Shown: in pieces, positions 31,443 to 39,680 of the stretch
Layout: every line of letters starts with the position of its first letter
How positions within the stretch are numbered: position 1 is the stretch's first letter
DNA from: Actinacidiphila yanglinensis
GTDB lineage: Bacteria > Actinomycetota > Actinomycetes > Streptomycetales > Streptomycetaceae
Length of the DNA stretch: 64,000 nt
Direction of reading: 5' to 3'
Assembly: GCF_900107965.1 (NCBI RefSeq)
Contig: NZ_FNVU01000003.1
Coordinates: 602,045-666,044, forward strand
Translations under genes and position numbers: made by a program
Notes under the pieces: model-generated
What the model was told of the DNA's origin: nothing
The model's input: the letters and a program-made list of their open reading frames with translations, nothing else
Database searches by the model: none

Positions 31443-32875
31443 CAGTGCAGGAAGGGCCCGTTGGGCTGGCATTGCGCCAGGTCAGCGGGCCCTTCGGCGT
31501 TGTTGGCAGCTGTTCCCGTGCGGGAGTGGTCGAGGTGCCGGGGGTCGGCTGGGGACCAATTGGGGACCACGGCTCTAGAAAACCCGCAGGTCAGGACGTT
31601 TTCGGCCCGATTTGGCGCTGCTCGGCGGCGACCTCGCCTTGTGCACTTCCTACAACCCTCGAAGCCTTGCCGAGGGGGAGGAGAGGGCGGGGGCAGGTCG
31701 GGCTTCGTGGTCAGGTGGGCGTTGAGGGTGTGGCCGGCGTGGACGACGGAGTGCAGGTCGGGGTGGAGGTAGCGCTGGGTGGTGGTGAGGGAGCCGTGTC
31801 CGGCGATCAACCGCAGGACATGGAGGGGGACTCCGGCGTCGGCCATCCACGTGAGGCCGGTGTGGCGCAGGTCGTGACGGCGCAGGTGCTCGTAGCCGAG
31901 TGAGTGGACGACTTCGTCCCAGTGGGTGGCATCGCGCAGTACCGCGGTGGTGATGCGTCCGCCGCGTGGCCCGGTGAACAGGCGGGCGTCGGGCTGGTTC
32001 CCGGTGGCGAGGACGCGCTGGGCGACCATCGGGCGGACTTCCGGTATGAGCGGGACGCGGCGGGCAACCTTGCCCTTGGTGTTCTTGTCGGCGAGTCCGC
32101 CCGGGGAAGGTGTGGTCTGGCGGCGCACCGTCCAGATCCAGTGGGCGCGGTCGATGTCTTTGACGCGGACGCCGGAGACCTCGCCGATGCGGGCGGCGGT
32201 GGAGGCGGCGAAGACGACGGCGTCGCCCCAGCCCGTGTACTGGTCGGCGGAGCGGGCCACCAGTGCTGCGGCGAGTTCCTGCAGGGCCGACCAGTTCGGT
32301 AGCGCCAGTGCGCGGGGGTCGTCGAGTTCGTCCTCGGCCTGCTGGTATTGGCGTTGCCAGCCCTTGATGTGGGCGGGGTTGGTGCTGATCAAGCCGTCGC
32401 GGACGGCCTGTTCCATCACGCGGACCAGGACGGCGAGGGTGTTCTTGACCGTGGAGCGGCCTTCGCCGTCGGCGATCCAGGCGTAGACGGTGCGGTCGAC
32501 GGTGCCGTTGGTGACCATGGTGATGGGCAGGTGTCCCAGTGCGGGGACGACGCGTAGCCGCCAGCCGTTCATGTAGGGGTCGATGGTCTTGGGTTCCAGG
32601 CCGCGCAGCGCCAAGGTCATGTGGGCATCGCCGTACGCCGCGAGGGTCTGGGTTCCCGAGGCAGGGTTGATCCCGCGGGCGGCCGACTCGAGCAGAGAGT
32701 CGATCCACTCCTGCGCCGACTCCTGAGTCAGGTGCATCTGGGCGACCGAGCGGCGACGTTTGGTCGTCGGGTCGGTCCAGCGGACGCGAGCCTTGTAGGG
32801 GAGCTTGCGTCCAGGGCGATGCTCGATGTCCTCGGACAGGTGAACGGCCAGGGGGAGTTGATGGCGGTAGGGCAA
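31424..32875 (-). CDS. Tyrosine integrase reading into tRNA-Pro
   Basis: 483 residues from a TTG start directly after the excisionase stop. Catalytic residues visible are the arginine in ASTAARIGEVSGVRV, H334 and R337 in HDLRHTG, the histidine of IAGHGS, and tyrosine Y369 in QRYLHPD. The N-terminal part has the AP2-like and SAM-like DNA-binding regions usual in actinomycete AICE/phage integrases. The tail beyond Y369 is about 114 residues, unusually long and Pro/Arg-rich, and its last codons are antisense to the tRNA; the stop lies in the T loop (31424-31426). Confidence 0.92.
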   Translation of the reverse strand: MPYRHQLPLAVHLSEDIEHRPGRKLPYKARVRWTDPTTKRRRSVAQMHLTQESAQEWIDSLLESAARGINPASGTQTLAAYGDAHMTLALRGLEPKTIDPYMNGWRLRVVPALGHLPITMVTNGTVDRTVYAWIADGEGRSTVKNTLAVLVRVMEQAVRDGLISTNPAHIKGWQRQYQQAEDELDDPRALALPNWSALQELAAALVARSADQYTGWGDAVVFAASTAARIGEVSGVRVKDIDRAHWIWTVRRQTTPSPGGLADKNTKGKVARRVPLIPEVRPMVAQRVLATGNQPDARLFTGPRGGRITTAVLRDATHWDEVVHSLGYEHLRRHDLRHTGLTWMADAGVPLHVLRLIAGHGSLTTTQRYLHPDLHSVVHAGHTLNAHLTTKPDLPPPSPPPRQGFEGCRKCTRRGRRRAAPNRAENVLTCGFSRAVVPNWSPADPRHLDHSRTGTAANNAEGPADLAQCQPNGPFLHCRDDRI

Positions 32876-33163
32876 TCAGGCTGCCCTTGGACGAGCGCCG
32901 GGTGTGGTGCGTCGATCTTTCAGCCACGTCTGCAGATCGTCGACGTCGTAGAGGACGACTCGCTCGGACAAGCGAATGAACGGCGGACCCTGTGGCGGTC
33001 GTTCCGCGCGCCAACGCCGGACGGAGGACCCGTCGACCCGTAGCAGCCGGGCTACCTCCCTGGTGGTCAGGAGGCACGAGTTCGTCAGGCCGGGTGGAGT
33101 CACCTCCGGGGCAAGGCCTGCCGTCGGGGCACTGGTTACGGATATGGCGAAGTCTGGTGGCAT
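32876..33163 (-). CDS. Excisionase-type helix-turn-helix protein
   Basis: 95 residues. LLTTREVARLLRVDGSSVRRWRAERPPQGPPF followed by RLSERVVLYDVDDLQTWLKDR is the MerR-like winged helix of small excisionases. AAGGAAG precedes the ATG. It directly abuts the integrase gene, whose TTG start follows its TGA, so xis and int are coupled. The 350 bases upstream (33164-33514) hold no gene and should contain the xis-int promoter. Confidence 0.88.
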   Translation of the reverse strand: MPPDFAISVTSAPTAGLAPEVTPPGLTNSCLLTTREVARLLRVDGSSVRRWRAERPPQGPPFIRLSERVVLYDVDDLQTWLKDRRTTPGARPRAA

Positions 33164-33449
33164 GCACTTCCTTGGTGGGGCGACATCGAGGCGAGCGGTA
33201 TGCGGACTGAGGACACGCAGATCAGTGATGGCCGCTCAGCGGCAGACAACGCGTGTGCTGCGATTCGATGTCTATTCTCACCAGGAAACGCGTTTTTCCT
33301 GACGGCATTTTCCGTGCTATCTAGCTTCCGAGAGGCGCACGCAAGCCTCAGATGAAGGTCGGGTGTAGGGGCGACTGACGAAGACTGTTGGCCGACCGTC
33401 CGCAGAACGCGCCGCGTGGGGAGCGCTTGGAGCCGTCGAAACGGCAGTA

Positions 33450-33761
33450 GTGCCGACGGGAGTCATGCTGCACAGCGCAGGAGGGGGAAAAGAAGCCCGC
33501 ACCGTCGCCCTGCCACCCGAACTCGCCGCGACCCCACTCGCCAAACGCCCCTACGACCTGCGTCACTCCGCCCTGTCCACCTGGCTCGCCGCGGGCGCCG
33601 ACCCCGCAGAAGTCGCCCAACGCGCCGGAAACAGCGTCGAAGTCCTCCTCACCCGCTACGCCAAGTGCCTCTATGACCGCCAGTCCATCAACAACCAACG
33701 CATCGAACACCTACTGAGCGCCTACGACCAGCCGAACGAGCCGGACCAGACGCACGAGTAG
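33450..33761 (+). pseudogene. Integrase C-terminal remnant 1
   Basis: The frame from about 33515 reads LAATPLAKRPYDLRHSALST, then TWLAAGADPAEVAQRAGN and EVLLTRYAKCLYDRQ: the final catalytic part of a tyrosine recombinase, with RH box and tyrosine, lacking everything upstream. It is a different integrase type from the intact gene at 31424. A second, more decayed copy in the same orientation lies at 36203-36421. Confidence 0.8.
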
Positions 33762-33951
33762 CCCGACCGGCGACAGTGTCGGTCCTCACCGGCAGCAGTA
33801 GGCGCGGTGTCCGGAGAGGGGCCCCTCGGGCGAAGGTGAGCAGAGCAGGGGGCGCACGATAGATCTGATCAGCCCTCGGATGGTAACTGCCCCACCCGTC
33901 CCTGCACTCGTACTCGTCACGGTCGCCCATGGGTTGCCAGACCGACGCTTC

Positions 33952-33993
33952 CGTTCACCGCGCCTCCCGAACGTTCGAGAGGCGCGGTGAACG
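33952..33993. repeat. 42-base nested palindrome
   Basis: 15-base arms (33952-33966 and 33979-33993) are exact complements; the 12-base middle itself contains the perfect palindrome CGAACGTTCG. The near-complete two-fold symmetry is more than a terminator needs and suits a protein-binding or recombination site. No gene is close on either side. Confidence 0.75.
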
Positions 33994-34239
33994 CATAACA
34001 CATCCATCTGTACATCGGAGTTGACTGTGGGATAGATGAGTTATCCGAGGCATTGGCTTCGCACGCCGAGGAGTTCGTTCATAGTCCGAGCGTCGGGAAC
34101 CGTACTGGCTCTGGTGTTCAACATCATTCAAACGATCCGAAGCAGCACGGATCACGCCAAGGCAGCCGACGCATGTCGACCGCGTGGTGCGGGTGTGCCA
34201 CCGCCTGCGGGGCGGGACCGGACACGGCCGGCCCCGGAG

Positions 34240-34277
34240 CCGCACCGCAGCACCTGGGAGGGGATGCCGCGGTGCGG
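34240..34277 (-). terminator. Stem-loop after the phosphodiesterase gene
   Basis: CCGCACCGC at 34240-34248 pairs with 34269-34277 around a 20-base loop, 43 bases beyond the stop of the minus-strand phosphodiesterase gene. A plausible but modest terminator. Confidence 0.4.
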
Positions 34278-34319
34278 GCCGAAGGGCGGTCGAGGGTGGG
34301 GGCAGGTATCGGGCGACGC

Positions 34320-35966
34320 TCAGCGGGCCGTGGGCAGCACCCGCGTGTGGTCGATCCGCACCGCCTGGAGCGCGTTCGGGTCCAGGCCCAGCAGGCTCAG
34401 TATGGTGGGCGCGATCTGGGTGGTCTCGACAGGCGCCGCCACGTGCCTGCCGTGCTGGGTGTCCGCTCCGGAGACGACCAGGGGGACATCGCGGTCGTCG
34501 GCGAGCGCTCCGCCGTGTTCGGCGATCTTGCCCTGACCGCCGGTGTAGACGACGCCGTACCGGGTGATGCCGAAGAGGTCGGGAACCCGGGAGTCCCCGG
34601 GCTGCGCGCCGAAGTAGTGGGCGGCGTCGGCGCCGGCGTAGACCGTGGCGAGGCCGGAGGCGGTAAAGGGTTTGGGAGCGCCCTTGATGTCGTTGCCGGT
34701 GCCGGACTGGCGAAGCAGGTATTCCTTGGCGAAGTCCGCGGCGGACTGGGAGCGGTCGTTGAGCCACAGCAGCATGGCGTCATCGTCCACGGAGTGCGCC
34801 ACCAGGTCACCGGCGCCGGGGTGGGCCGCCTTCCAGGCGGCGTTGAGGCCGTCGAGGAGCGGCCCGTCGTCGATCCGGGTCAGCGCGGTCGGGTCGGTCG
34901 GCGACTGCCCGTGCTTGGCGGACAGGACGACCGTCGTGCTGCCGTCCAAGTGCTGCCGGCGGATCTCGGAGTCGAGCGCGCCGACCTGGGCGTTGATGTA
35001 GTCGAGGTTCTTCGCGAGCAGAGGCCCCGGTACTCCCTTGGCGGAGTATCCGCCGGTGAGGCCGTCGGATTCGGGCAGCTTCTGGGCGGTGGAGACGGAC
35101 TGAAAGTTCATGCCGAATATCGCGGGGGTACCGACCTTGTGCGTACCGCTGTGGTCGAAGCCGTCGATCTCATTGAGGACGGCCTTGACCTTGTACGAGT
35201 CGTACTGCTCGGTCGCCGCGTTGTCGTTCGTCCAGTCCTCGCCCGCCGGGTAGCCGATCGCCTGGCTGTTGATCTCCGGTGCGAACAGGTCCTGGATCCC
35301 GGTGCCCGACGGTCCGCTGAGGATCTCGTACGCGGCGTGCTTGTCCGACCAGGCGGTGCGCAGGCCAGCCGCTCGGGCCGCCTCGAATACGGTGTTCACC
35401 CGGAGGTAGCTGTTCGGGTAGACCGGCTTGCAGGTCTTGGGGTCGACCGGCAGTTTGGACGGGTCGATGAGCGACCGCGCGTCGCCGGTCATCCCCAGGA
35501 CGCTGCCGGGAAGCCCGGCGAGTCCCTGGCCGGCGTCGATGGAGTCCTTGTTCCGGTCGAGGTCCTCCGTCAGGTCGACCTCGGCGCCCGGCTTGGCCGT
35601 CGCGCAGTCGGTGGTACCGGCGGGGAGGAGCGAAGTGCTGTAGGTGTCATCGTAGTAGACGCCGGTGGTCCCAGGGTTGCCGCCGGTCAACTGACCGATC
35701 AGGCCGGGGAAGGAGTCGGAGGGTACGGTCGTCCGCGCTTGGGTGTATTCGGTGCCGTTCCCCACCAGGCGGGCGAGCGCCGAGTCCGGGTGCTGCGCGA
35801 CGTACCAGGCGAGGTCCGACTGGTGCAGGCCGTCGACCGACAGCAGGAGGACGTGCTGTGCGGGCGCTCGGTGCGGGTGCCCGGTCGTCGCCGACGCGGT
35901 GGGGACGACCGCCGCGGTGAGGCCGAGGACGGCGGTGGCCGTGGCGAGTCGTGTTGCCTTGTTCAT
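34320..35966 (-). CDS. Secreted alkaline-phosphatase-superfamily phosphodiesterase
   Basis: 548 residues. A signal peptide is clear at residues 1-27 (MNKATRLATATAVLGLTAAV then VPTASA). The mature enzyme begins VLLLSVDGLHQSDL (metal ligand Asp) and has TTVPSDSFPGLIGQLTGG, the nucleophile region; STTVVLSAKHGQSP and GKIAEHGGALADDRDVPLVV give further metal ligands. This is the type I phosphodiesterase/nucleotide pyrophosphatase family. Substrate unknown; exported hydrolysis of phosphate esters is likely. It is bracketed by two integrase remnants in direct orientation and appears to be cargo of the accessory region. Confidence 0.9.
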   Translation of the reverse strand: MNKATRLATATAVLGLTAAVVPTASATTGHPHRAPAQHVLLLSVDGLHQSDLAWYVAQHPDSALARLVGNGTEYTQARTTVPSDSFPGLIGQLTGGNPGTTGVYYDDTYSTSLLPAGTTDCATAKPGAEVDLTEDLDRNKDSIDAGQGLAGLPGSVLGMTGDARSLIDPSKLPVDPKTCKPVYPNSYLRVNTVFEAARAAGLRTAWSDKHAAYEILSGPSGTGIQDLFAPEINSQAIGYPAGEDWTNDNAATEQYDSYKVKAVLNEIDGFDHSGTHKVGTPAIFGMNFQSVSTAQKLPESDGLTGGYSAKGVPGPLLAKNLDYINAQVGALDSEIRRQHLDGSTTVVLSAKHGQSPTDPTALTRIDDGPLLDGLNAAWKAAHPGAGDLVAHSVDDDAMLLWLNDRSQSAADFAKEYLLRQSGTGNDIKGAPKPFTASGLATVYAGADAAHYFGAQPGDSRVPDLFGITRYGVVYTGGQGKIAEHGGALADDRDVPLVVSGADTQHGRHVAAPVETTQIAPTILSLLGLDPNALQAVRIDHTRVLPTAR

Positions 35967-36202
35967 GGTTCTCCATGAGTAGGAGGAATCCGGGCGTTAC
36001 TTCCTCAGATAAGAAGTGCGGCAGGTGAACGGGGCGCAGCGGGAGAGCCATCCGGTGATGAATGTCTACAATCCTGTAGACGGTGGGGCTGGCACCGACT
36101 CCCCCGGGACCAGCGGTTTCGGCCGTGGCACGCACGTACGGCCGAAGGTGGGGGACCGCCTGCCGGTACGGCGAGTCACTGAGCGTTTCACCCGCGCCAT
36201 CG

Positions 36203-36421
36203 CCCTGCCCCCGAACTCGCCGCCACCCCACTCGCCAAACGCCCCTAACACCTGCGCCACTCCGTCCTGTCCACTTGGCTCGCAGCAGGAGCCGACCCTG
36301 CCGAAGTCGCCCAACGCGCAGGCAACAGGGTCGAAGTCCTCCTCATCCGCTATGCCAAATGCCTCTTCGACCGCCAGTCCCTCACCAACCAGCGCATCGG
36401 ACACCTCCTCACCGCCTACGA
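36203..36421 (+). pseudogene. Integrase C-terminal remnant 2
   Basis: Closely similar at DNA level to remnant 1 and in the same orientation. Read in the matching frame it gives LAATPLAKRP, then TAA at 36246-36248 in place of the tyrosine codon of RPYDLRH, then HLRHSVLSTWLAAGADPAEV and LLIRYAKCLFDRQSLTNQRI. It is therefore inactive. Upstream sequence (35967-36202) contains the phosphodiesterase promoter region and no gene. Confidence 0.78.
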
Positions 36422-36744
36422 CGTGGCTCCCAGGGCCGGGCACGAGCAACTGGAGGTGGCGGGGCGGCCTGGCATGCAGCTGATGTGCGGCGCTGGGCCG
36501 TCAGCCGGGTGGGGGATGACGGTCGACCGGCATAGTGCGATCTCGCGGGTACCCCTCGCAGGGGCGATAAGAGCCGTCAAGGTCCTGGGCATCGGCGTCT
36601 GTCTGTAAGCACTTCTGTTGGCCCCAGTGCGCGGGTTGTTTCTGGCCCCGCGATGTACGAAGTTGATCTGTCTCCATCGGGGATGGGCGCGATGGAGGAT
36701 GAGATCCGCGGTGTGTTTATCTGGGTGCGCGAGAGGAGCTGCGG
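36422..36744. other. Intergenic stretch without recognised genes
   Basis: 323 bases between integrase remnant 2 and the DinB-family gene. GC is lower in the second half (near 36600-36720), and nothing coding was recognised. The DinB promoter should lie here. Confidence 0.5.
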
Positions 36745-37275
36745 GTGGCCGGTGAAGCCGGGTGGCAGGGGCTGAGTTTGGGGCTCTTCCGTCGAATTCG
36801 ATCTGAGTTGATCAAATCTGTGGGCGGCCTAGCGGGTGCAGCACTCGACTGGAGACCGTCGCCGGAGAGCAACAGCACGGGGTGGCTCGCCTGGCACATC
36901 GCACGAGGTCAGGACAGGAATCTGTCGGAGCTCATGGGCGATTCGCAGCGGTGGCTGTCCGATGGATGGGCCGATCTCTTCGGTCGTCCCGCGGATCCGT
37001 GCGACACCGGCTTCGGGCACTCGGTCGAGCAGGCGGCGGCTTTCCGCAGTCCGGCGAGTGCGAGCCTGCTCGCCTATCAGGGCGCTGTCCACGATCTGGC
37101 TGAGCGTTACCTGTCATCTGCCCCTGGCGACGATCTGGGCCGGATCGTGGCAAGCCCCACACTGGGAAACGTGCACACGGTCGAGGAACGTCTGCAGGGG
37201 CTGATCACGGACTCCTTCGCTCACGTGGGGCAGATCGCCCTGCTGCCAGGTCTCCTGCCCGGCGATATCCAGTAA
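36745..37275 (+). CDS. DinB-like / DUF664 family protein
   Basis: 176 residues. WLAWHIARGQDRNLSELMG and the C-terminal ITDSFAHVGQIALLPGLLPG supply histidines of the DinB four-helix fold, a family including mycothiol-dependent enzymes. The GTG start has GAGAGGAG upstream. It may be an S-transferase or isomerase using mycothiol, but the reaction cannot be set. It lies in the accessory region between an integrase remnant and an IS21-like fragment. Confidence 0.75.
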   Translation: MAGEAGWQGLSLGLFRRIRSELIKSVGGLAGAALDWRPSPESNSTGWLAWHIARGQDRNLSELMGDSQRWLSDGWADLFGRPADPCDTGFGHSVEQAAAFRSPASASLLAYQGAVHDLAERYLSSAPGDDLGRIVASPTLGNVHTVEERLQGLITDSFAHVGQIALLPGLLPGDIQ

Positions 37276-37372
37276 CTGTCCTCAACGGGCATGCGGCTGG
37301 CGACTCCCGAGGCGACATGCCCTCGTTAGTGTGAATGCGCTGCCTGCCTGTCTGCCCGGCGACGGCAGGGTT

Positions 37373-37632
37373 TGTGCGTCGATCACGGTCATGTCGGAGG
37401 CCGTGTGAATTGATCGCGGTCATGTCGGGAGGCCGGGGTGGGTTTGTCGCGCTCTGAGTTGTTCGCCGCGATCCGGAGGGACAGACGTCTCGACCCGGGG
37501 ATGTCGCAGCGGGCCCTCGGAGAGAAGTATGGAGTGCACTGGCGGACGGTGCGCCAGGCCCTGAATTCGGCGATTCCGCCGCCCAGGAAGAAGCTGGCAC
37601 GGCCCAGGCGCGAGCGCTTCAAGCCTGGACCA
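37373..37632 (+). mobile_element. IS21-like element, left end and istA 5' fragment
   Basis: Two near-identical direct repeats, GATCACGGTCATGTCGGAGG at 37381 and GATCGCGGTCATGTCGGGAG at 37412, resemble the multiple terminal repeats of IS21 ends. A frame beginning at 37438 reads LSRSELFAAIRRDRRLDPGM and SQRALGEKYGVHWRTVRQAL, the N-terminal helix-turn-helix of an IstA-type transposase. After about 65 codons the similarity stops and the same frame passes into nuclease-toxin sequence. The rest of the transposase and istB are missing. Confidence 0.65.
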
Positions 37633-37639
37633 GGTGGGT

Positions 37640-38086
37640 GTCGGGCTACCGGTATCATCGCTAATTTCTCTGACCCTGAGGACCTGAAAGACGGCACTAA
37701 GACTGCTTGGAAGGACAACTGTGCGACGGGGCGAGTGGATCCTCCAGGATATTACGAACTTCCCCGGGGTACTGCGCGCGCGAGGTCACCTTGCCGGATG
37801 TCAATTTGGTGGCTCAGGAACAGACCTTCGGAACCTTGTCCCGCTTTACCGTCAGGCGAATATGCCGGCCATGAGCGCCATCGAGAACCGTATCGCGACC
37901 GGGATTCACGGAGGGGAAGCCGTCCACTATGAGGTATCCGCCGTCTATACAAAGCCCTCGGGAATCCCAGACTATGTGCACCTAGTGGCCAGCGGGAACA
38001 GGGGTACAGACGTCGACTGCTACGTGCACAACGTGCCCCGAGACGAGCCACCTGTATGCTCTTCCCAGACGTACGGAGGAAATTGA
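37640..38086 (+). pseudogene. Nuclease toxin tip domain (Endonuclea_NS_2 like), frameshifted
   Basis: Read first in the frame of the IS21 fragment it gives TGIIANFSDPEDLKDGTKTA and RVDPPGYYELPRGTARAR; a one-base shift in the GCGCGCGC run near 37770-37780 leads to ARGHLAGCQFGGSGTDLRN, then LVPLYRQANMPAMSAIENRI and VDCYVHN. Together these are the C-terminal DNA/RNA non-specific endonuclease tip found on polymorphic toxins, with the GH and Asn catalytic elements present. The delivery part of the toxin is absent. The TGA overlaps the immunity gene start by one base. Composition is visibly less GC-rich than the surroundings. Confidence 0.72.
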
Positions 38087-38601
38087 TGACGGACTTGCTC
38101 GCGGTGACTCTCGGTGAGCGTAAGCATTTCAGATCGGCGAAGTCCGAATCGTGGAAGGCTATCGAGGACTGGATCGGACGGCCCTTGCCGGGGGACTATA
38201 AGGAACTCGTCGACGGATACGGTGACGCTGTCATCGCCGGGCATCTGTTCATTCCTCACCCCGAAGGATCAGAGCCGCTCCTGGATTTTATTCGTGAGCA
38301 GCGGGACGTATTCCTCCAGTGGTGCGAGGGGCTGGAGTTGGACGAGCGCGTGCGCGCTGCCGCTACAGAGGTCATTCCCTGGGCCTACCACGACTGGAAT
38401 GGCGATGTCTGCCTACTCCTGCCCGATGGCTCAGAGAGATGGTCGGTCGCCGTGGTATTCAGGCAGCACAGAAGAATTCTCCTGTTCGAGGGGGGAGTCG
38501 TCGACTTTCTCGATTCAGTACTCAATGGTGGCCGTTATCCGATCGGCTGGCCGAAGGATCGTCCTAGGTGGGAGCAGATCGAAGGCAGCCCAGTTATCTG
38601 A
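38086..38601 (+). CDS. SMI1/KNR4-family immunity protein
   Basis: 171 residues. SWKAIEDWIGRPLPGDYKEL followed by VDGYGDAVIAGHLFIPHPEG is the opening of the SMI1/KNR4 (SUKH) fold, the commonest immunity family of bacterial polymorphic toxins; the end reads FLDSVLNGGRYPIGWPKDRP. The ATG overlaps the toxin-tip stop (TGATG) with GGAGGA upstream, the tight coupling expected of a toxin-immunity pair. The frame is intact although the toxin is broken, so it may survive as an orphan immunity gene. No gene was seen in the following 225 bases. Confidence 0.85.
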   Translation: MTDLLAVTLGERKHFRSAKSESWKAIEDWIGRPLPGDYKELVDGYGDAVIAGHLFIPHPEGSEPLLDFIREQRDVFLQWCEGLELDERVRAAATEVIPWAYHDWNGDVCLLLPDGSERWSVAVVFRQHRRILLFEGGVVDFLDSVLNGGRYPIGWPKDRPRWEQIEGSPVI

Positions 38602-38826
38602 CCGACCTGTGGACGCTGTTGAGGGTAGCGCTTGGAACAGGGGGAGCCCACGGCGTGCCACGGCAGGCAGTTGGTGCAGGCGTGGAATTCGTAGGAGTTG
38701 CCGTCGTCGTCAAATACCGCAGGTCGACCCAGCCGACAGGCGCCCGGTAGGTGGCGTCTAGCCTCGGATCAGGGCTGTCTGCCAGGGGGGCAGGGTGGCG
38801 GGCGCGACGCGCCCGGATCGCGCGCT

Positions 38827-39144
38827 TCAGGCGGCGGGAGGCTCGGCGCAGGGCCAGCAGCAGCCCAGCGAGCGGAGGATGACGTATCCGCGGTCGCGCC
38901 GGCAGGTATGGCAGGTGCGGCGGTCGCGCATCATCGCCGCGTGCGAGCGCCAGCGTCCGGACATCATCGGCCGGACGGGCAGGGCTCGGGTGGGGTCGTA
39001 GAGGTAGGCGACGCGTCGTCCGCGGCGCCATCGGATCTCCGCGACGGGGTCGTGCCCGCCGGGGCGCAGTCCGCGGGCGCGCAACTGCCGGCGGGCGAGC
39101 AGGTCGTATCCGGCTTGCCGGTAGGCGTAGACGGGCAGGGGCAC
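38827..39144 (-). CDS. RRQRL-motif zinc-binding protein
   Basis: 105 residues. YRQAGYDLLARRQLRARGLR followed by PGGHDPVAEIRWRRGRRVAY matches the RRQRL-type small proteins carried by actinomycete integrative elements and plasmids; CHTCRRD and CCWPC give two CxxC-type knuckles for zinc. GTG 39144 is chosen for GGAAGGGG upstream; a longer frame to 39216 is less likely. Its presence supports an AICE-type origin for this region. Function unknown. Confidence 0.78.
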   Translation of the reverse strand: MPLPVYAYRQAGYDLLARRQLRARGLRPGGHDPVAEIRWRRGRRVAYLYDPTRALPVRPMMSGRWRSHAAMMRDRRTCHTCRRDRGYVILRSLGCCWPCAEPPAA

Positions 39145-39251
39145 GGGTCCCCTTCCGGGATGGGAAGTTGGTGACTGTGCGTGGTGGTGGGGGGGTGCCC
39201 CTATCTCTTTGGTCAAGGTGGGCAGGTGCTGGTTGGGGCGTCTGGAACGAT

Positions 39252-39680
39252 GTGCCTGTGCATGCTGATGATCAGGTTGGCGAGGGTGTCTCTGCGGACC
39301 TTGCGGTGTTTCTCCGGAACGCTGATGACGGTCGTCCGGTGAAGATCGTTCCCTCCGTCTGCGGCGGGTGCGGCGGGTGCGTGTTCTTCGTGCTCGTTGA
39401 CGATGTCGAGGGCGGAGCCGAGCGGGTGTGTGCTGGTTGCGGCGTCCGCGCGTTCATCGCGGATAGCGAGGAGTTCTGGGAGGACGCGGATCCGGGCGAG
39501 GCCTGCTGCCCGTGCGGGAGCGAGGAGTTCGAGACCGCGATCGCGTTCTCGCTCGCCGGCGACGGGTCGGTCCGCTGGGTGACCGTCGGGCTGCGGTGTC
39601 AGAAGGACGGCGCCGTTGGGGTCTATGCCGACTGGAAGATCGACTACGGCCCTACGGATCATCTCCTGACCATGGTCTAA
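39252..39680 (+). CDS. Cysteine-rich hypothetical protein
   Basis: 142 residues from GTG 39252 (GTG 39258 is an alternative). Three cysteine clusters are seen: CGGCGGC, CAGCG and CCPCG, suggesting a zinc ribbon-like fold; the C-terminus is WVTVGLRCQKDGAVGVYADW plus KIDYGPTDHLL. No name is recognised. Its TAA (39678-39680) overlaps the TAG of the convergent IS110 transposase, so the IS insertion may have replaced the original last codons. Confidence 0.65.
   Translation: MPVHADDQVGEGVSADLAVFLRNADDGRPVKIVPSVCGGCGGCVFFVLVDDVEGGAERVCAGCGVRAFIADSEEFWEDADPGEACCPCGSEEFETAIAFSLAGDGSVRWVTVGLRCQKDGAVGVYADWKIDYGPTDHLLTMV

Larger units (their letters stand above)
33762..34319. other. Intergenic stretch without recognised genes
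   Basis: 558 bases between integrase remnant 1 and the phosphodiesterase stop. It holds a 42-base near-palindrome (33952-33993) and a 9-bp stem-loop near the phosphodiesterase end. No open frame here looks like a protein by composition. Confidence 0.5.

Noticed and set aside
31450..31620. Possible second attachment site from GGGGACCA duplications
   Set aside because: The repeat is short, does not match the tRNA 3' end, and lies within the integrase reading frame.
36660..37440. DinB gene as a mobile-element gene
   Set aside because: The frame is intact with normal signals and its fold is metabolic; only its location is accessory.
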